64,000 bases of DNA from Phymatolithon calcareum (Eukaryota; Rhodophyta; Florideophyceae; Hapalidiales). The stretch is taken from contig OZ345373.1 of assembly GCA_977006965.1 (NCBI GenBank), positions 1,860,001 to 1,924,000 on the forward strand, read 5' to 3'. The notes below the pieces were generated by a model. It ran no database searches. It was not told where the DNA came from and saw only the letters and a program-made list of their open reading frames with translations. Of the stretch, positions 43,548-54,625 are shown piece by piece (the stretch's first letter is position 1; every line of letters starts with the position of its first letter). Both the position numbers and the translations under genes were made by a program.

Positions 43548-45803
43548 ATGTACGATGGGGCCGCCATCCCGAAGAAGGCCCGAGAAGAACTCAAGGAATT
43601 TGCGGAAAGTCGAGGAATCGAAAGCTTCTCATTCAAGGTCCGCACAGTTGCAACATCGGTTGATGATTGCGTCAATAATCACGTGGATAAGACTAAGTTG
43701 ACTCAAAACATGCTCACGAATGCCGAAGTGATTGGAGTTTTGAGGCGCTTAGTGTCTTTTTACTTAAATGCCCTCATGGATGACCCTGCGGTCTCGTTTT
43801 CTGGGTCAATGATTGTTTTCAGCGCCGGCGTATTGCGGCACATTGCTCTTCACCTAGCAAAGTAAGCGTTGTGTGCTCCGAGCAAGAAAATGGAACCGCG
43901 TATTCTCGGTTTAGAACAGTACGTTGCTGTCAAGACTCATCTGGTAACTATGTGCTTAGGCACCATGAGGACGAGGAGCACGGGCTCCCGCCCTAGACCT
44001 TGGAGAAAATGCGGAATTGTGTCAAGCGACTTCTCGTTGTCCTCTCAAGAAATATATCCGCTTTTAACAAGCGGCACGTAGTAGACCGCTTTGATAGTGG
44101 AACACGAGAACATATGGCGTTTTTCGTCGAGCAGGTGTACTGGAACGGCCGAGAATTCGACAACGTCAATAAGCTGACTGAAAAAGCGCTCTAAGCTCTA
44201 TCCGACGCGGCGATGATCAGCACTAATGATTTAACGGTGTAAATCATCGACCGATTATGTGACCGAAATCAGATCCAGAGCTGGAAATCTTGTCTTCTCG
44301 ACATGATGCCGATTTCCCGTGCTGTTCTTCATGACTTCAGGGAATTTCAATCCCCTATTGCATAGCTTCGAGTATTATATCACTTCAGGCGAGAGGTCCA
44401 GCCCTTGTACGACGAAGCTTCTCGAGAGCGCTCAGATGTGGACATTTCCCAGGCACATGTTGAATTCGTTTTGTGAACGGAAAGTACAACGGGAAACGCA
44501 TCGTCGCGCAAAGGAGTCTGCTCAAGGAAGTTCTCGTTCCCCCCCTGGTTCGACACTGCGGAACCGATCACGAACGAACAAGTGCATGAGCTTCAATCTT
44601 CCGTAAGAGAAGCGAGAAAGCATCTGTTCAACGACAAGAAAGTCCCGGGATTGGATTATCTTTCAAAACGGTTCACTGCACTCCCCTCGTATTCGTTGCC
44701 GTACGCTTTTGTGCACTACGACAATGAATCCGTATGCCATCTCGCCTCCGGCGTAATTTCGGAAGAAGATGTAAAAGCAGTAGAGAGTCGGGCGCGGTGG
44801 ACTCCATTTTTTGACTTCCACTCGAAGCGCAAGATCGATCGTCGCCGACAGCCTGTTGAGAAAAAGAATCTAATGAAGCGCAAGCTTATGCACCGGAATT
44901 GTGTGAACAAGCTTCGCGACATCCGAGGAAGAAGAAGAAGAAGAAAGGAAGCGTTTGCACCAGAAGCGATTTTTAAGGCAAGGAATTCCACTGTGCGTCC
45001 AAAACTCCTGGGTTTCCGACTACAAACGGTTCGTCGAGCAGAAACAAAACGAACACGGCCCCATTCCTTGGCTTGTAAGCAGCATATCCTCTGATGGTTT
45101 GCAAATCAAAGTCTTGTTATCTACGATAACCAAGAGGGAGCATTCGGAAGTCGCTCGCACAAGAGTAGATTCCTACCGACAGCCTCGCAAGGAGCCTCTT
45201 CCGTCCGGTGTGCGTGAACTGCACCAACAAGGTTACTACTATTCGGCGCCGTTTCGACATATCAAGGAACACGAAGGGTCTGTTTAAGTACGCCCTTATC
45301 ATTCGGCCGGAATTTCAAGGACCGACCAGGTCATTGGCCTCGACCCGGGAAAAGTCAAGATAGAGACCAGCGTGAGAGCCGAAGTGGACCTATCGCTTCA
45401 TAATACACAAGAAGTCAAAGATGCGATGTGCTCGAAGGACATCGAGCAAACAAGTACATATGTTTCCCACAAGACTTACACGTTCGAATCGCTGGTGTGG
45501 GTCGCGGAGAAGAACGAGGCTGCACGTCGGAACGAAAATGCGCCCTACAGAGCAGCGCGCAACGACTTTACTCAAGTGCCGCTAAAGCGTGCCGGTGCTA
45601 GTGCTGCGTACGCCAACGTTGCGTACAGTACATTGACGGTCATGTGCGGCGAATTGTTTCCAACAACAGGCGTCGCCAGCACTTTGCTCGATTCCGCGCC
45701 ATATCGCAACACATCCAAGAAATGGCAAAAACTCTTGCCTTTGGAGCTGAAAGTCAAGAGTTGCGAATTTCGACGACCCGGGTGCGGCAAAGCAATGAAA
45801 TAA
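43548..45803 (+). pseudogene. Decayed Fanzor-like (eukaryotic TnpB family) protein
   Basis: A chain of plus-strand frames in shifting phase: 43548-43865, 44000-44194, 44582-45094, 44955-45287 and 45372-45803. Their order and spacing match TnpB-like proteins: helical N-terminal part; FTALP...FVHYDNESV (44660-44740); a basic stretch with Arg/Lys runs (about 44820-44950); WLVSSISSDGLQIKVLL (about 45070-45120), like the TDGV strand before RuvC; then VIGLDPGK (about 45328-45352) like the RuvC-I motif with its catalytic Asp, and a conserved-looking tail ...ARFRAISQHIQEMAKTLAFG in the frame ending at 45832. RuvC-II, RuvC-III and the zinc finger are absent because a LINE fragment begins at about 45838. 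Known relatives are RNA-guided nucleases; this copy is dead. Confidence 0.5.
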
Positions 45804-45837
45804 GTTATTCCGATGTTGTTTTAAAAATTTAGAATTT

Positions 45838-46080
45838 CTTATATGTTGCTGAGGGCGTTTCAAAACGCCGTCAGTAACACCCTTGAGACAATAAGGAGAT
45901 GCATTTCAGCTGCTACTGCTAGTGCAGCTTACAATAATTCCTTCTGTTTCTTCTGGAGTGTCATGGCTCAAGCTGCAAAAACTTCCCTTCTGTGGGGGAA
46001 AAATTAGGCGTCCACTTGACGCTTTTCTCTGGTAGCTCATATCTGCAGCGATTATCGATGCGAATGATTTGAATAGCTTG
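45838..46080 (-). mobile_element. LINE-B 3'-end fragment
   Basis: Carries the family-B 3' UTR (CGTCAGTAACACC, GGAGATGCATTTCAG, CTGCAAAAAC...) in the same orientation as 23157-23399 and 51342-55714. It cuts off the Fanzor-like relic. A hairpin GGGCGTTTCAAAACGCC lies at its start. Confidence 0.6.
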
Positions 46081-46279
46081 TATACGAATATATTTTTTGT
46101 CAGGGTATGTATCCCACAACTTCCTGAGCAATCTCATGGAGTACGTCGGACTCTATCAGCTGACTCAAGAGGAGAATAATATCATGTAAAAAGCTCTCGA
46201 AGAGTAAATTTTCTTCACCATCGTCTTGCGACGACATGGAATAGACAACAGAATAACAAAGCTGTGACTCGGAGTTTAA

Positions 46280-46440
46280 TAAATTTTGACTAGTTGACCC
46301 CAAGCTTTTCCCTCCACCATATTCCGGGCCGGAGTTTGTAGCTAGGGCTACAACCTCAAACAGGGTTACACGGATTTGAGTACTTTTACGGAGCTACAAA
46401 GAGCGTAGCGGATGAAACCCATCTCCCTTGCAGTCGTTAT
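46280..46440 (+). mobile_element. LINE-B 3'-end fragment, opposite orientation
   Basis: The reverse complement of the family-B 3' UTR: GACCCCAAGCTTTTCCCTCC at the left through ACCCATCTCCCTTGCAGTC at the right. It faces the fragment at 45838-46080, giving a head-to-head pair of the same UTR separated by 200 bp. Confidence 0.55.
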
Positions 46441-46696
46441 CTCGTCCAAATGTATCTTTTGCCACCATGCGCTCAGCGCCATGAGAGACAGCAATGTCAG
46501 AGGCACGCCACCAGCGTGAGTAGGCTGCTATTGTGGTTGAGATGAAAATTTAAAGAGATTGTACTAGGCCGATATGGAAAAATCTTAAAAAGTTGAACAA
46601 TGCCAAGTTTTACAAACTCTGAAATCGATCATGCTTAGAACACAACTTCCGAAAAGGAGCTTGACTTAGCTCTGTTTTCCCGCGACGAGCGACGTG

Positions 46697-47518
46697 CTAA
46701 TCCCATCGACTATATCTACCGGTAGTACGAACGATCCATTTCTTGTGAGCTTCAACATTGATTGCATGCCATTTCTCTTTAACAACGCAGCACTTTCCCC
46801 TAGATGACTCTCCCCCTGACACAATCCCAACCAGTAAGGGCTCCTCCCACCCTTCTCGTCTGTAAAGAACGGGGCCTCCGGAGTCTCCTTGGCACGCAGA
46901 GCCATCTCGACCGTCCAAGCAAATAGACTCTGCAGGATCATTCGACATCGCATACAAATTTGAACAAACCTCATTTCTGGTGGTGTATGATATTCCAAGC
47001 TGTAGGGAACGAGCAACATCTGCGTCCAAGGCAACCTTTTTGCAACCAAATCCCATAACCTCGAGCTTCGTATCAAGTGGCAGATCTGATGCATCCCACA
47101 TGATTTCAATAGGCCGTATTCCAAGACGGCGCATTTCTGAACGGTATGCCCTTTTCAGAGTGACAATGGCAAGGTCGTTGTATTGCCATGCTTCTTGGTA
47201 TTTTGGGTTCACTTCCACATTTTCAATTGATATGACAATACCTCTTTCTTTTTCGTGTAGCCTTCGTGAACCAATGACAACCAATTCGGATTTCGCTGAG
47301 ATTCTGCAGTGTGCAGCCGTCAGAACATGCCTCCACGTAATTAGAACTCCACCGCAAACCACTGATCTGTCACTTGTTCGAGAGCCAAAGTGCGCCATAG
47401 ACATCATGGTCTCACCTTCTTCTACTTTTTCCCCCATATAAACTCCAGTACAAAGCAGGACTCGTGCCACAATCAGAACTGCAATAAATCGGATAGCAAT
47501 TTTTTTTGTAATTGACAT
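46697..47518 (-). CDS. Secreted chymotrypsin-fold serine protease, paralogue 2
   Basis: 273 aa with an ATG start at 47518, collinear with paralogue 1 without gaps and roughly 75-80% identical by eye. Signal peptide (about 1-25), triad H70, D115, S213, and Ser at the S1-pocket position (207) as in paralogue 1. The stretch GEKVEEGE replaces the usual IVGG activation site. Similarity continues upstream of the start (33560-33615 against 47840-47895: TGGATTTRTTGARAAG...AACT-GAGGAAAGTCG), so a segment and not just the coding region was duplicated. Both genes point the same way, 14 kb apart. Confidence 0.93.
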   Translation of the reverse strand: MSITKKIAIRFIAVLIVARVLLCTGVYMGEKVEEGETMMSMAHFGSRTSDRSVVCGGVLITWRHVLTAAHCRISAKSELVVIGSRRLHEKERGIVISIENVEVNPKYQEAWQYNDLAIVTLKRAYRSEMRRLGIRPIEIMWDASDLPLDTKLEVMGFGCKKVALDADVARSLQLGISYTTRNEVCSNLYAMSNDPAESICLDGRDGSACQGDSGGPVLYRREGWEEPLLVGIVSGGESSRGKCCVVKEKWHAINVEAHKKWIVRTTGRYSRWD

Positions 47519-48156
47519 ATTGGAAAATGTAGTTTAAGGGAGCGTATGTTTCAAGACTTTGCAGAAAAGTTAGAAAAGGGGAGATACACTCTATATCTAC
47601 ATGCCTTTATCCATAAGCACGTTGCGTCCACTGTCAGTGGCGTATGGGGCGGTCCAAGATATGCGATTGTTCTCTCAAAGGGCTTCATTATTGATATTTT
47701 ATCTTGAGTTTTCAAGGTGCACAAATATTTCCCCGGTTGTATTAAAAGTTCTCGTGATTTGACCCAAAACAAGAAAATGGATATTTCAGTAACTGTCTGT
47801 ATTTTATATATTGATATTTTTAAAAAAGCAGTCGTAATTAAATGGATTTATTGAGAAGGTACCATGTCTCCCAACTGGAGGAAAGTCGACATCTTTCCAG
47901 TCATATTCTACTAGCATTGAAAATTTTCATTCAACGCCTCTGTATGGCTTAGGAGGGCTTTTCAAGTTCCAAGATTAGCTGCACTTCGATGGTCCAAAAA
48001 CTTTGCTCTGAACTCGGGCTCCGCAACGGGGAGAAGTGTTCCACTGACTTGAGCAATGTCACTTTCTCACTTCACAGCTCAAATAGTCTGACTACAATGA
48101 ACGTCTCACATCAAGGGCGAAAGACATTCTTAGCCCCTAGCCATACCAAAGGAGTC
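47519..48156. other. Upstream flank of protease paralogue 2
   Basis: No further gene. The part near 47840-47895 is shared with the upstream flank of paralogue 1 and may hold common regulatory sequence. Confidence 0.45.
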
Positions 48157-48170
48157 CATCGTACCATTTT

Positions 48171-48285
48171 ACCACCTGTGGTATAGTGTTAAAACTGCCT
48201 CCGCGCACCTATGCGCATATTTCGGTATGATACAGGCAGGAATGTTGAGGTCGCGGGTTCGAGTCCTGTCACAAGCAAGAATTGA
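48171..48285 (+). ncRNA. tRNA-like SINE head with A and B boxes
   Basis: The B box and a T-arm (GCGGG/CCTGT around TTCGAGT) are clear, and CTGCCT (48193-48198) could pair with AGGCAG (about 48234-48239) as an anticodon-like stem. The 3' acceptor (CACAAGC) has no matching 5' strand, so this is not a working tRNA but the pol III promoter part of the SINE. Confidence 0.6.
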
Positions 48286-48399
48286 ATTAACGTTCCAAAA
48301 AGGGCACACGGATGTCGCCGGGGAGTGGTGTACAGAAGTACTAGCGCAAAGCAGATACGCGAGTACTAGGAATGGATCCATATCAGGAGCATTTAGAGG

Positions 48400-50356
48400 A
48401 ACCCTCTATTTTACGAACCCCCTCAATTGAGGGGCGATTTGAAAGCTCAAAAAAATCCATAAAGCAAATTCGAAACAGATCGCTCATGCCATATTCGTAA
48501 AGCCTGGCTCATCTTCTGTGCGAGGAGTAACCACACTACTACCTTAAATTCGCTTCGTTCGGTGCTAGAAACGAAAATATGTTGGTCACTCAGAAGTTCC
48601 AGACCTGCCATTCCAGGAGAAAAACACCGGCCGCGCGCGGTCGGTACATCAGTACACACCAAGACAGCATCTGTAGGCGGTCTATCAGAGTGCTCCAGAC
48701 TATGCGGAGCCATTTCGAAGTCAAAAAAGGTGAGTAGTATGGTTCAGAATGTACTCGGGGAAAAAATAAATTGTCGCGCGAGCATGTCACATCGCATGAA
48801 ATGGGTTCTGATTCGTCATCCATTGAAGAAGACTAAGATTAAGACAGTCCACATTGTCAACGTCAAGGCAGAGAACGCTGTCGTTGACATTACAGACGCT
48901 GAAAAGCTTGAACCGAGCCAACACCGGCAAAAGCGCGGTATAGCCTAGGTCTGTTTACAGTGATCATCCTTGCCAATCTTCATCGCGAAACGTCTGTTTA
49001 TCGACTACAGTCGAGATCACATGCTCCTCAGAAGGGCATACAAGCTTCGATAAGCCTTCAGAAGCTCTAAACGCCCTCTTCCGAGCACTCTCGCCTAAGT
49101 CTTACAGGGCCCTTGAGACAAAACATCACACCGGGAACTTGATGTCATCACGCCGGACTGCGAGCCGAATACGTGCGCTCATTGGGTCCCAATGTACAAA
49201 CGGAAGCTCTATGTCCGTTTTAGAGACGATTTTACTCTCAGTTGTGGAAAATTCGCACTCTAAACAGAGACGTCTTATCCGAGAATTGTGGTATTGGACT
49301 TCATTCGAAGTGCGATTGCGTGGTGACGATGCTTTCCCAAGTTACCCTCGAAAACTTGCTGCTCGGACGCTCGCTAAGCTGAGAAGAAGGGCCGAAAAGA
49401 GACTACAGTGACAGAGACTCGTCCTCATGGCAAGAGTTGAGTTCGGCGCTGAGGGCGCTTTCTGGAGGTCTACCAGGCCGAAGAAGTATCTCCCCGGCCC
49501 TTCTTCTTACGAAACAGGAATGCCGGTGGCAGAATACCTCCGGTTGATTTCATGTAGATTGAAATCAAGAGAATTAGGCGACATATAAGCTGCGCAGTAC
49601 CGCTGGTCACCTCGGTCAAGATTATGTCGATCCCACGAATGAGCACAGAAAGCACACTGTGTGAAAGTGATTTTGAAGGCGAGATGGCCTACGGAATGGT
49701 AGTTCTGTGCTGCCTTATGGCCGCGTATGCCGCTACAAGGCGCATTGCATGTGTGGATTCATACTTAGTGAGTACTGACTCTGCAGACATTCAACAAGTG
49801 CGCCTATGGTTCATAGGGGCCATCTAACTCTTCTGGCGATTTTCTAGGTTGTTAGCTAGTTGTTATTCTCTCGTGACCGTGCAGAGTGTCACCAGCACAT
49901 GACGCAGTGAAGGTTTTGTGAAGTGCCGGAAGAGCAACTCATCGATAGCATTTGACACGCGCATTACTTGTCGACGTTCAGTTGCGCCAGAGCGTACATT
50001 TGCATTCGAGAGCAGTGTTGGACGCCACGTTACCCATGAGAAAAGTAAAAGGATACTTTCAGAGGTCATGATGACTACTTTTGTTGTGCAAAACAACTGC
50101 AGAGTTTGAAAATGCAAGACCTCGACCATAGTGTTCTCACAATGTAATACGCTTGATAGTGCCACAATATACATTTGCGACATTTCTACTGTTAGGAACT
50201 GCTTCACTAAGCATGCTGAAGACATCTATGAGCTTGGCGCTGTTGATGCGCTTGATAGCGAGTAACTTTCATTAGCAAAAAATTAAATGAATCTCTTCCC
50301 TCAATTGAGGGAAAAGTGCCCCTCAATTGAGGGAAAATTTCCGTAAAATAGACACT
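48400..50356 (+). mobile_element. piggyBac-like DNA element, copy 2 (decayed)
   Basis: Ends CTCTATTTTACGAACC (left) and CCGTAAAATAGACACTAG (right) are inverted, each with CCTCAATTGAGG inside. The frame 48562-48948 encodes a segment matching 39973-40323 of copy 1 (MKWVLI...KIKTVHIVN...EKLEPSQ). The terminal finger can be followed at 50090-50265: NNCRV, stop, then ...YIC...RNCFTKHAED, ending ALDSE. Frames in between (49139-49411, 49918-50109) are fragments. Broken by several stops. Confidence 0.6.
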
Positions 50357-50430
50357 AGATGTTGAATAATGTACACTTTGTGTAAGTCGAATAACCTGCA
50401 ATAAACAAACAAACAAACATCGTACCATTT

Positions 50431-50840
50431 CTATCATCCAGTCCCTGGGCCTCAACATAGCTCTAGATAAAGCCGAGTCCCTTTCTAATCATTTCCGCAA
50501 ATCAAAATGGGGACGCACAACTGCGGATTTGTATTTAGAAAGTTACTAATCTAGAAAGGCCTGGGGCAGCTTTGCTACGCCTGAAACTCGGATCGCGATC
50601 CTCACTATGCCCATAGTAAGTGATCTGCCGCGCCGTAAGGGAATCGTGTCTCTCGTGTATTTATGCGCTGTATTTTTTCGCTTCCCTGGTAGTATTTAAG
50701 ATAGTTAGTTCGTTCATCTGAGTAAAGGAAGATGGGAGATCTTCGAATTTCGCCTCGACTGCTCGGATGGCGCACGCTCAAGCTGGCCTTCAGGTCCATT
50801 CGACCATGCCGAATTGAAATTCTCCCACCCCTTCTTGACT
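50431..50840. other. No supported gene
   Basis: Short frames on both strands; no motif recognised. Confidence 0.4.
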
Positions 50841-51200
50841 GCAACCGTTTCGCCGGGCAAGCCAGTGCGGTGCCAATCGCGCTCAAGGTCCCTTTCCCCC
50901 TTTTCTTGCATCTGTCTCAAGGTTGACGGTCCAGCCAGGGCCGTCGCCCGATGGTGACGCCGACATCTTCATGCTTATTTTATCTGTTTGTCTTCTTGGG
51001 GGGTTGTATGTTCTTAACCGCAACCGTTTCGCCGCACAAGCCAGTGTGTTAACAATCGCGCTCAAGGTCCCTTTCCCTCTTGTCGTGAGCCTCTCTCAAG
51101 GTTGACGGCCCATCCAAGGCGCCGCCGGAGGACGGCGCCGACATATTCTCGCTTCTTGGGGGTTTTGTTTGCTTTTCTCTCTTTCCTCCGTTTTTTGTGC
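50841..51200. repeat. Tandem duplication of a 179-bp unit
   Basis: Two units start GCAACCGTTTCGCCG at 50841 and 51020 and share AATCGCGCTCAAGGTCCCTT, CTCAAGGTTGACGG and GACGCCGACAT/GGCGCCGACAT. The second contains GGCGCCG...CGGCGCC at 51118-51139 as an inverted repeat. Short ORFs on both strands follow the repeat and are not considered genes. Confidence 0.85.
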
Positions 51201-51575
51201 TCTCCCGGTCCCTTTGTCTCCTGGTCTTCTCTGACCGTTGACTCAATAATTGGCGTACTGCAGAACAAGAGCTATGCGTCTCCGTTGCCCAAGACAAGCC
51301 ACATCGGTAGGTAAAAAACAACGCTATAGACGGTAGCCACTTTTTTTTGAATTTTGAATTTATTAAACGCCCTCAGAAACACTCATAAGACTGTAAGGGA
51401 GATGCGTTTCAGATGCTACTACCTTGGTAGCTCCGTTAAAGCCCGCAAAAGCTCGTTGCTATCGTCGTCGCCCTAGCTGCAAAAACCTTCCTCCAGAGAA
51501 GGTGGAGGGAAAAGCTTAGAGTCCACTTGTCCTGTTCGTAGGAATCTCAGCGTCGCCGTTCTATTTTGTCTTGGT

Positions 51576-54500
51576 CTATTCCATGTCGTCATAAAAGACG
51601 ATTGTGAGGAATAGTACTTTGTCAAGTGCCTTTTCAGTCTCACTAGTCTCCTCTTCTGTTAGTCGATATCTTTGAAGGTATACTTCGAGCTTGTTCATGA
51701 GAGTTGGTACGATTTCACCGAATTTGTCTTCCAGAAGTGTGGTACTCAATGGGGGAAAACGTCCGAATGCCCATTTAATCGCCAATTGGCGGTGACGTGC
51801 TTTCGGTAGTCTGATGATGGCGGGAGTAGACCCGGGAATATCATAAGGAATATTCCTCTTTCTGCTCGCCTCCAAGCCTTCTCCTTCGTCTTTAAAGAGC
51901 AGGTCCCTCAACTATTTTGCTGAAACTCGCTGCTTGAGATAGGTTAGTGCCGTCTCGAATAGGTCGTGATGTAACATTGATGATATTTCACGACACACCC
52001 ATTGCAATTCCTCAACGTCTCTTTCCTCTCTTGGGACTGCGAGCAAGCCCATTTTCCTTGTTCTGGCTCGTTCAAGCATTCGTAACGCTAGAACTAATCT
52101 TCTGTCTTCCGCATTATGTATGCGACAGAGAAGACGAAGTCTCGCGGTTCGATTTTTTGCGATTGGACCAAATACTTGTCCAAAAAAAGTCTTCTCCACG
52201 TCTGCAATAGCTGTTTGAACTCTTGTCGTCCATGGCGTCAGGTACATGGCATATTCCCATCTTGGCTGTATCAAGGCCTTGTACATCTTGATTGCTTTTA
52301 AGGGGCTGAGTCCCCGGGCTGTTACACCAAGGGATCTCAGCTGATACACTGCTATCTTGGCCTGTCGGATGCGTTCAAGCATTTTCTTGTCGGTAACTCC
52401 CTCACTGCTGAGTGATATGCCAAGGTATGGGACTTGTTTGACTTTTGTCAGCGTTTTCCCGGAAAGCTTGAATGTGGGTGATCTTGTGCCTTCGGAGAGA
52501 AGAACTTCGCTCTTCCCGGCTTTCGTGTTCCACATCATTTGTCTATCTCTTGCCCATTGCGAAGAAATATTTAACAGTCTCTGTAGTCCGACTGGTGATT
52601 TTGCCGTTAGGAGCACGTCGTCCGCGAAAAGAACTGCTGCCACGTCGGCAACATCCCTTGGAACTTGGCTTATTCTTTCTGCGAATTCGACCATGAATAG
52701 ATTATACAAACTTGGGCTCAGCGGAGATCCCTGAGGTACTCCCCTGTCGATTAAAAACCACTTTTGCTGGGGATCGCCAATCGTTGATACCCAGGACGGT
52801 GTCAAGAAAGCCTCGATCATCTCGCATAGGTCTTGTGGTAGAACAACTCTCATTCGCTCTTGCAAGTACTTTCGTGGAACTGTGTCGTACGCTGCCGTCA
52901 AGTCCAATACTGCAATGCATCCCTGCCCTCGGTTCTGTAGTTCCAGAGCCCTTAAGATTGCTAGCTCCGTGCTCTTGCCTTTTTGGAATCCCAGTTGGAT
53001 TCTGTGGTTCTTGTATCTTCGGCGGAGCATAATATCCAGTGCTGACTCAATAATCTTTCGGACTTGACTCAGTAAAGATATTGGTCGGAAATATTTTGGA
53101 TCGTCATGGGCTCCTTTCTTGTGCAGCGGGACTAAGAGAGCTTTTAGCCACGCTGTCGGGAGAACTCCACATCTTCCGCAGGCGGTCCACAGCTCAAAGA
53201 CGAGGTCTGCACTTCTATCCAGGTCAGCTTTCATCATTTCGGTCTTCACCTCATCCAGCCCTGGGGCATTCTTGGTCGGAGCTTTGAAGAGTGCGTTTCT
53301 GATAAGGACGCGCATATGCGAAGGGCAACGGAAATAGTAGGATCTTTGTCGCCATCCTCTTTCATCTCGGCATGTCTGGGACACGTGAGCAGTGAACAGT
53401 GTTTTGTGCAATGGACGGCCAGTCATCTTGTTCCTTGACGTTCTTCTTGTCCTCATCTTCTGCATTCTAGCGATTTTCTCAATCGCCTTGGACCCATCCT
53501 TTTCTTCTACATCATCTAGGTATTCTTGATACTGCTGCCGCTTTCTTTTGTTCACCAACTTCCGTATCTCTTTACGGCATTCCTCATATCGCTGCCAAGC
53601 CTCCTCTGAATCCTGTTCACGAGCTTTCTTGTGTAGTTTCTTGCAACGTTTAGACATCCGTTCAAGAGTTGTGTTCCAAAACGGTTTGTAGCGCAGCGGG
53701 GTTGTTTTCTTCTGTCTCCATGGTTCACATAGCGTTTCGACACTTCTGTCGTATAGTCGGTCTAGTTGTTCACGGGAACTCCACCGTTTCAAATCCTCGA
53801 CGATTCCTGGAATGGTCTTTCCGTATATTTCCCTAACATGCTCTTGCATTCTGTCATCCCTCCATAGCTTCACAGATATTCGAGGCTTTTGGACCCTTCT
53901 ATGCTCTTGTCGAGTCGGGAAACTGGTTGTTACTGGTCGGTGTTGCGTATTACCAGTCCATACACCTGTTGGTGAACTGACCGCTGTCGGTGTAATGCCT
54001 TTGCTTACGAAAAAGTCGATGTTGCTCTTATAGCGCTTTGTGCGGAAACTGAAACCTGTCCAGGTTTTAACATCCCAGTTCTTAGCTGCTGCCCAACGAA
54101 CAATTTGGTTGCCCCTCCTATTTGAGCGTAGGTCCAATCTGAGGTGGCGAGCGTTCCAATCACCGCACACAATTGCCTTGCCTCGTGCATATGTATTCAC
54201 CATGGTGAGGCATTTGTCAGTTTCAGATATGGTTGCTGCCGGCGATATATAGACAGCTCCAACTTTCGTATCTCCCACTTGCGCGATAATCAATTGGAAA
54301 TTTGTTTCCGCGTGTTGAAGATCAGTCGGCTTCCACAAAGGTTGCGGAAGAAAAGAGAGACACCTCCAGAGTTTCGACCAGTCTGAGGAGGCGGGCGCAC
54401 TGCGTTGAAGGAGAAGAAATCAGCCCGAATTTTCCCTTCTGGTCTCAAATGTGTTTCTGTTATTGCCACCATGTCGATTCCATGGTTTCTCATCATTTTC

Positions 54501-54625
54501 TCTAGGTACGTTGGGGTTTCCGGGGAGGCGCCAACATTTAAGGTTGCCAGACGCCACCTCTTCTTAAATAGCATTCTTCGTGGTTGTCTCTTGGGGACCC
54601 GCAAGAGCGTCTGATGTCGTATCAT
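51576..54625 (-). pseudogene. LINE-B ORF2: endonuclease and reverse transcriptase
   Basis: Read in three blocks. 54625-54290 holds the first endonuclease motifs (LATLNV, AITETHL). After a frameshift between about 54340 and 54290, 54338-51912 holds VCGDWNARH, SNIDFF and TQHRPVT, completing an APE-like nuclease, then the reverse transcriptase: PISLLSQ, LGFQKGKST, LDLTAAYD, GVPQGSPLSPSLYN, LFADD (about 52610-52630), GKSEVL. A TAG at 51912-51914 interrupts the frame, which continues to 51576 with the HRQLAIKWAFGRFP segment. It would nick target DNA and prime cDNA on it. Two lesions make this copy inactive as it stands. Confidence 0.9.

Larger units (their letters stand above)
48170..50417 (+). 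mobile_element. tRNA-derived SINE, split by a piggyBac-like element
   Basis: Flanked by a perfect 13-bp duplication CATCGTACCATTT (48157-48169 and 50418-50430). The head carries pol III-type internal boxes: TGGTATAGTG at 48179-48188 (A-box-like) and GGTTCGAGTCC at 48256-48266 (consensus B box). The tail is an (AAAC)n stretch at about 50401-50417. Removing the inserted DNA element (48400-50356) leaves a SINE of about 290 bp, a normal length. It is non-coding and depends on a LINE for movement. Confidence 0.75.

Noticed and set aside
43548-45803. Bacterial IS605/TnpB contamination
   Set aside because: The relic is embedded in eukaryotic LINE and SINE sequence, is heavily decayed and has a long N-terminal part like eukaryotic family members.
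48171-48285. Functional tRNA gene
   Set aside because: The B box and T-arm are good, but the 3' acceptor strand has no 5' partner and the middle is too long; the flanking duplication and (AAAC)n tail explain it as a SINE head.
50605-51321. Small ORFs across the 179-bp tandem repeat
   Set aside because: Frames on both strands follow the duplicated DNA and are disrupted differently in the two units; no domain.
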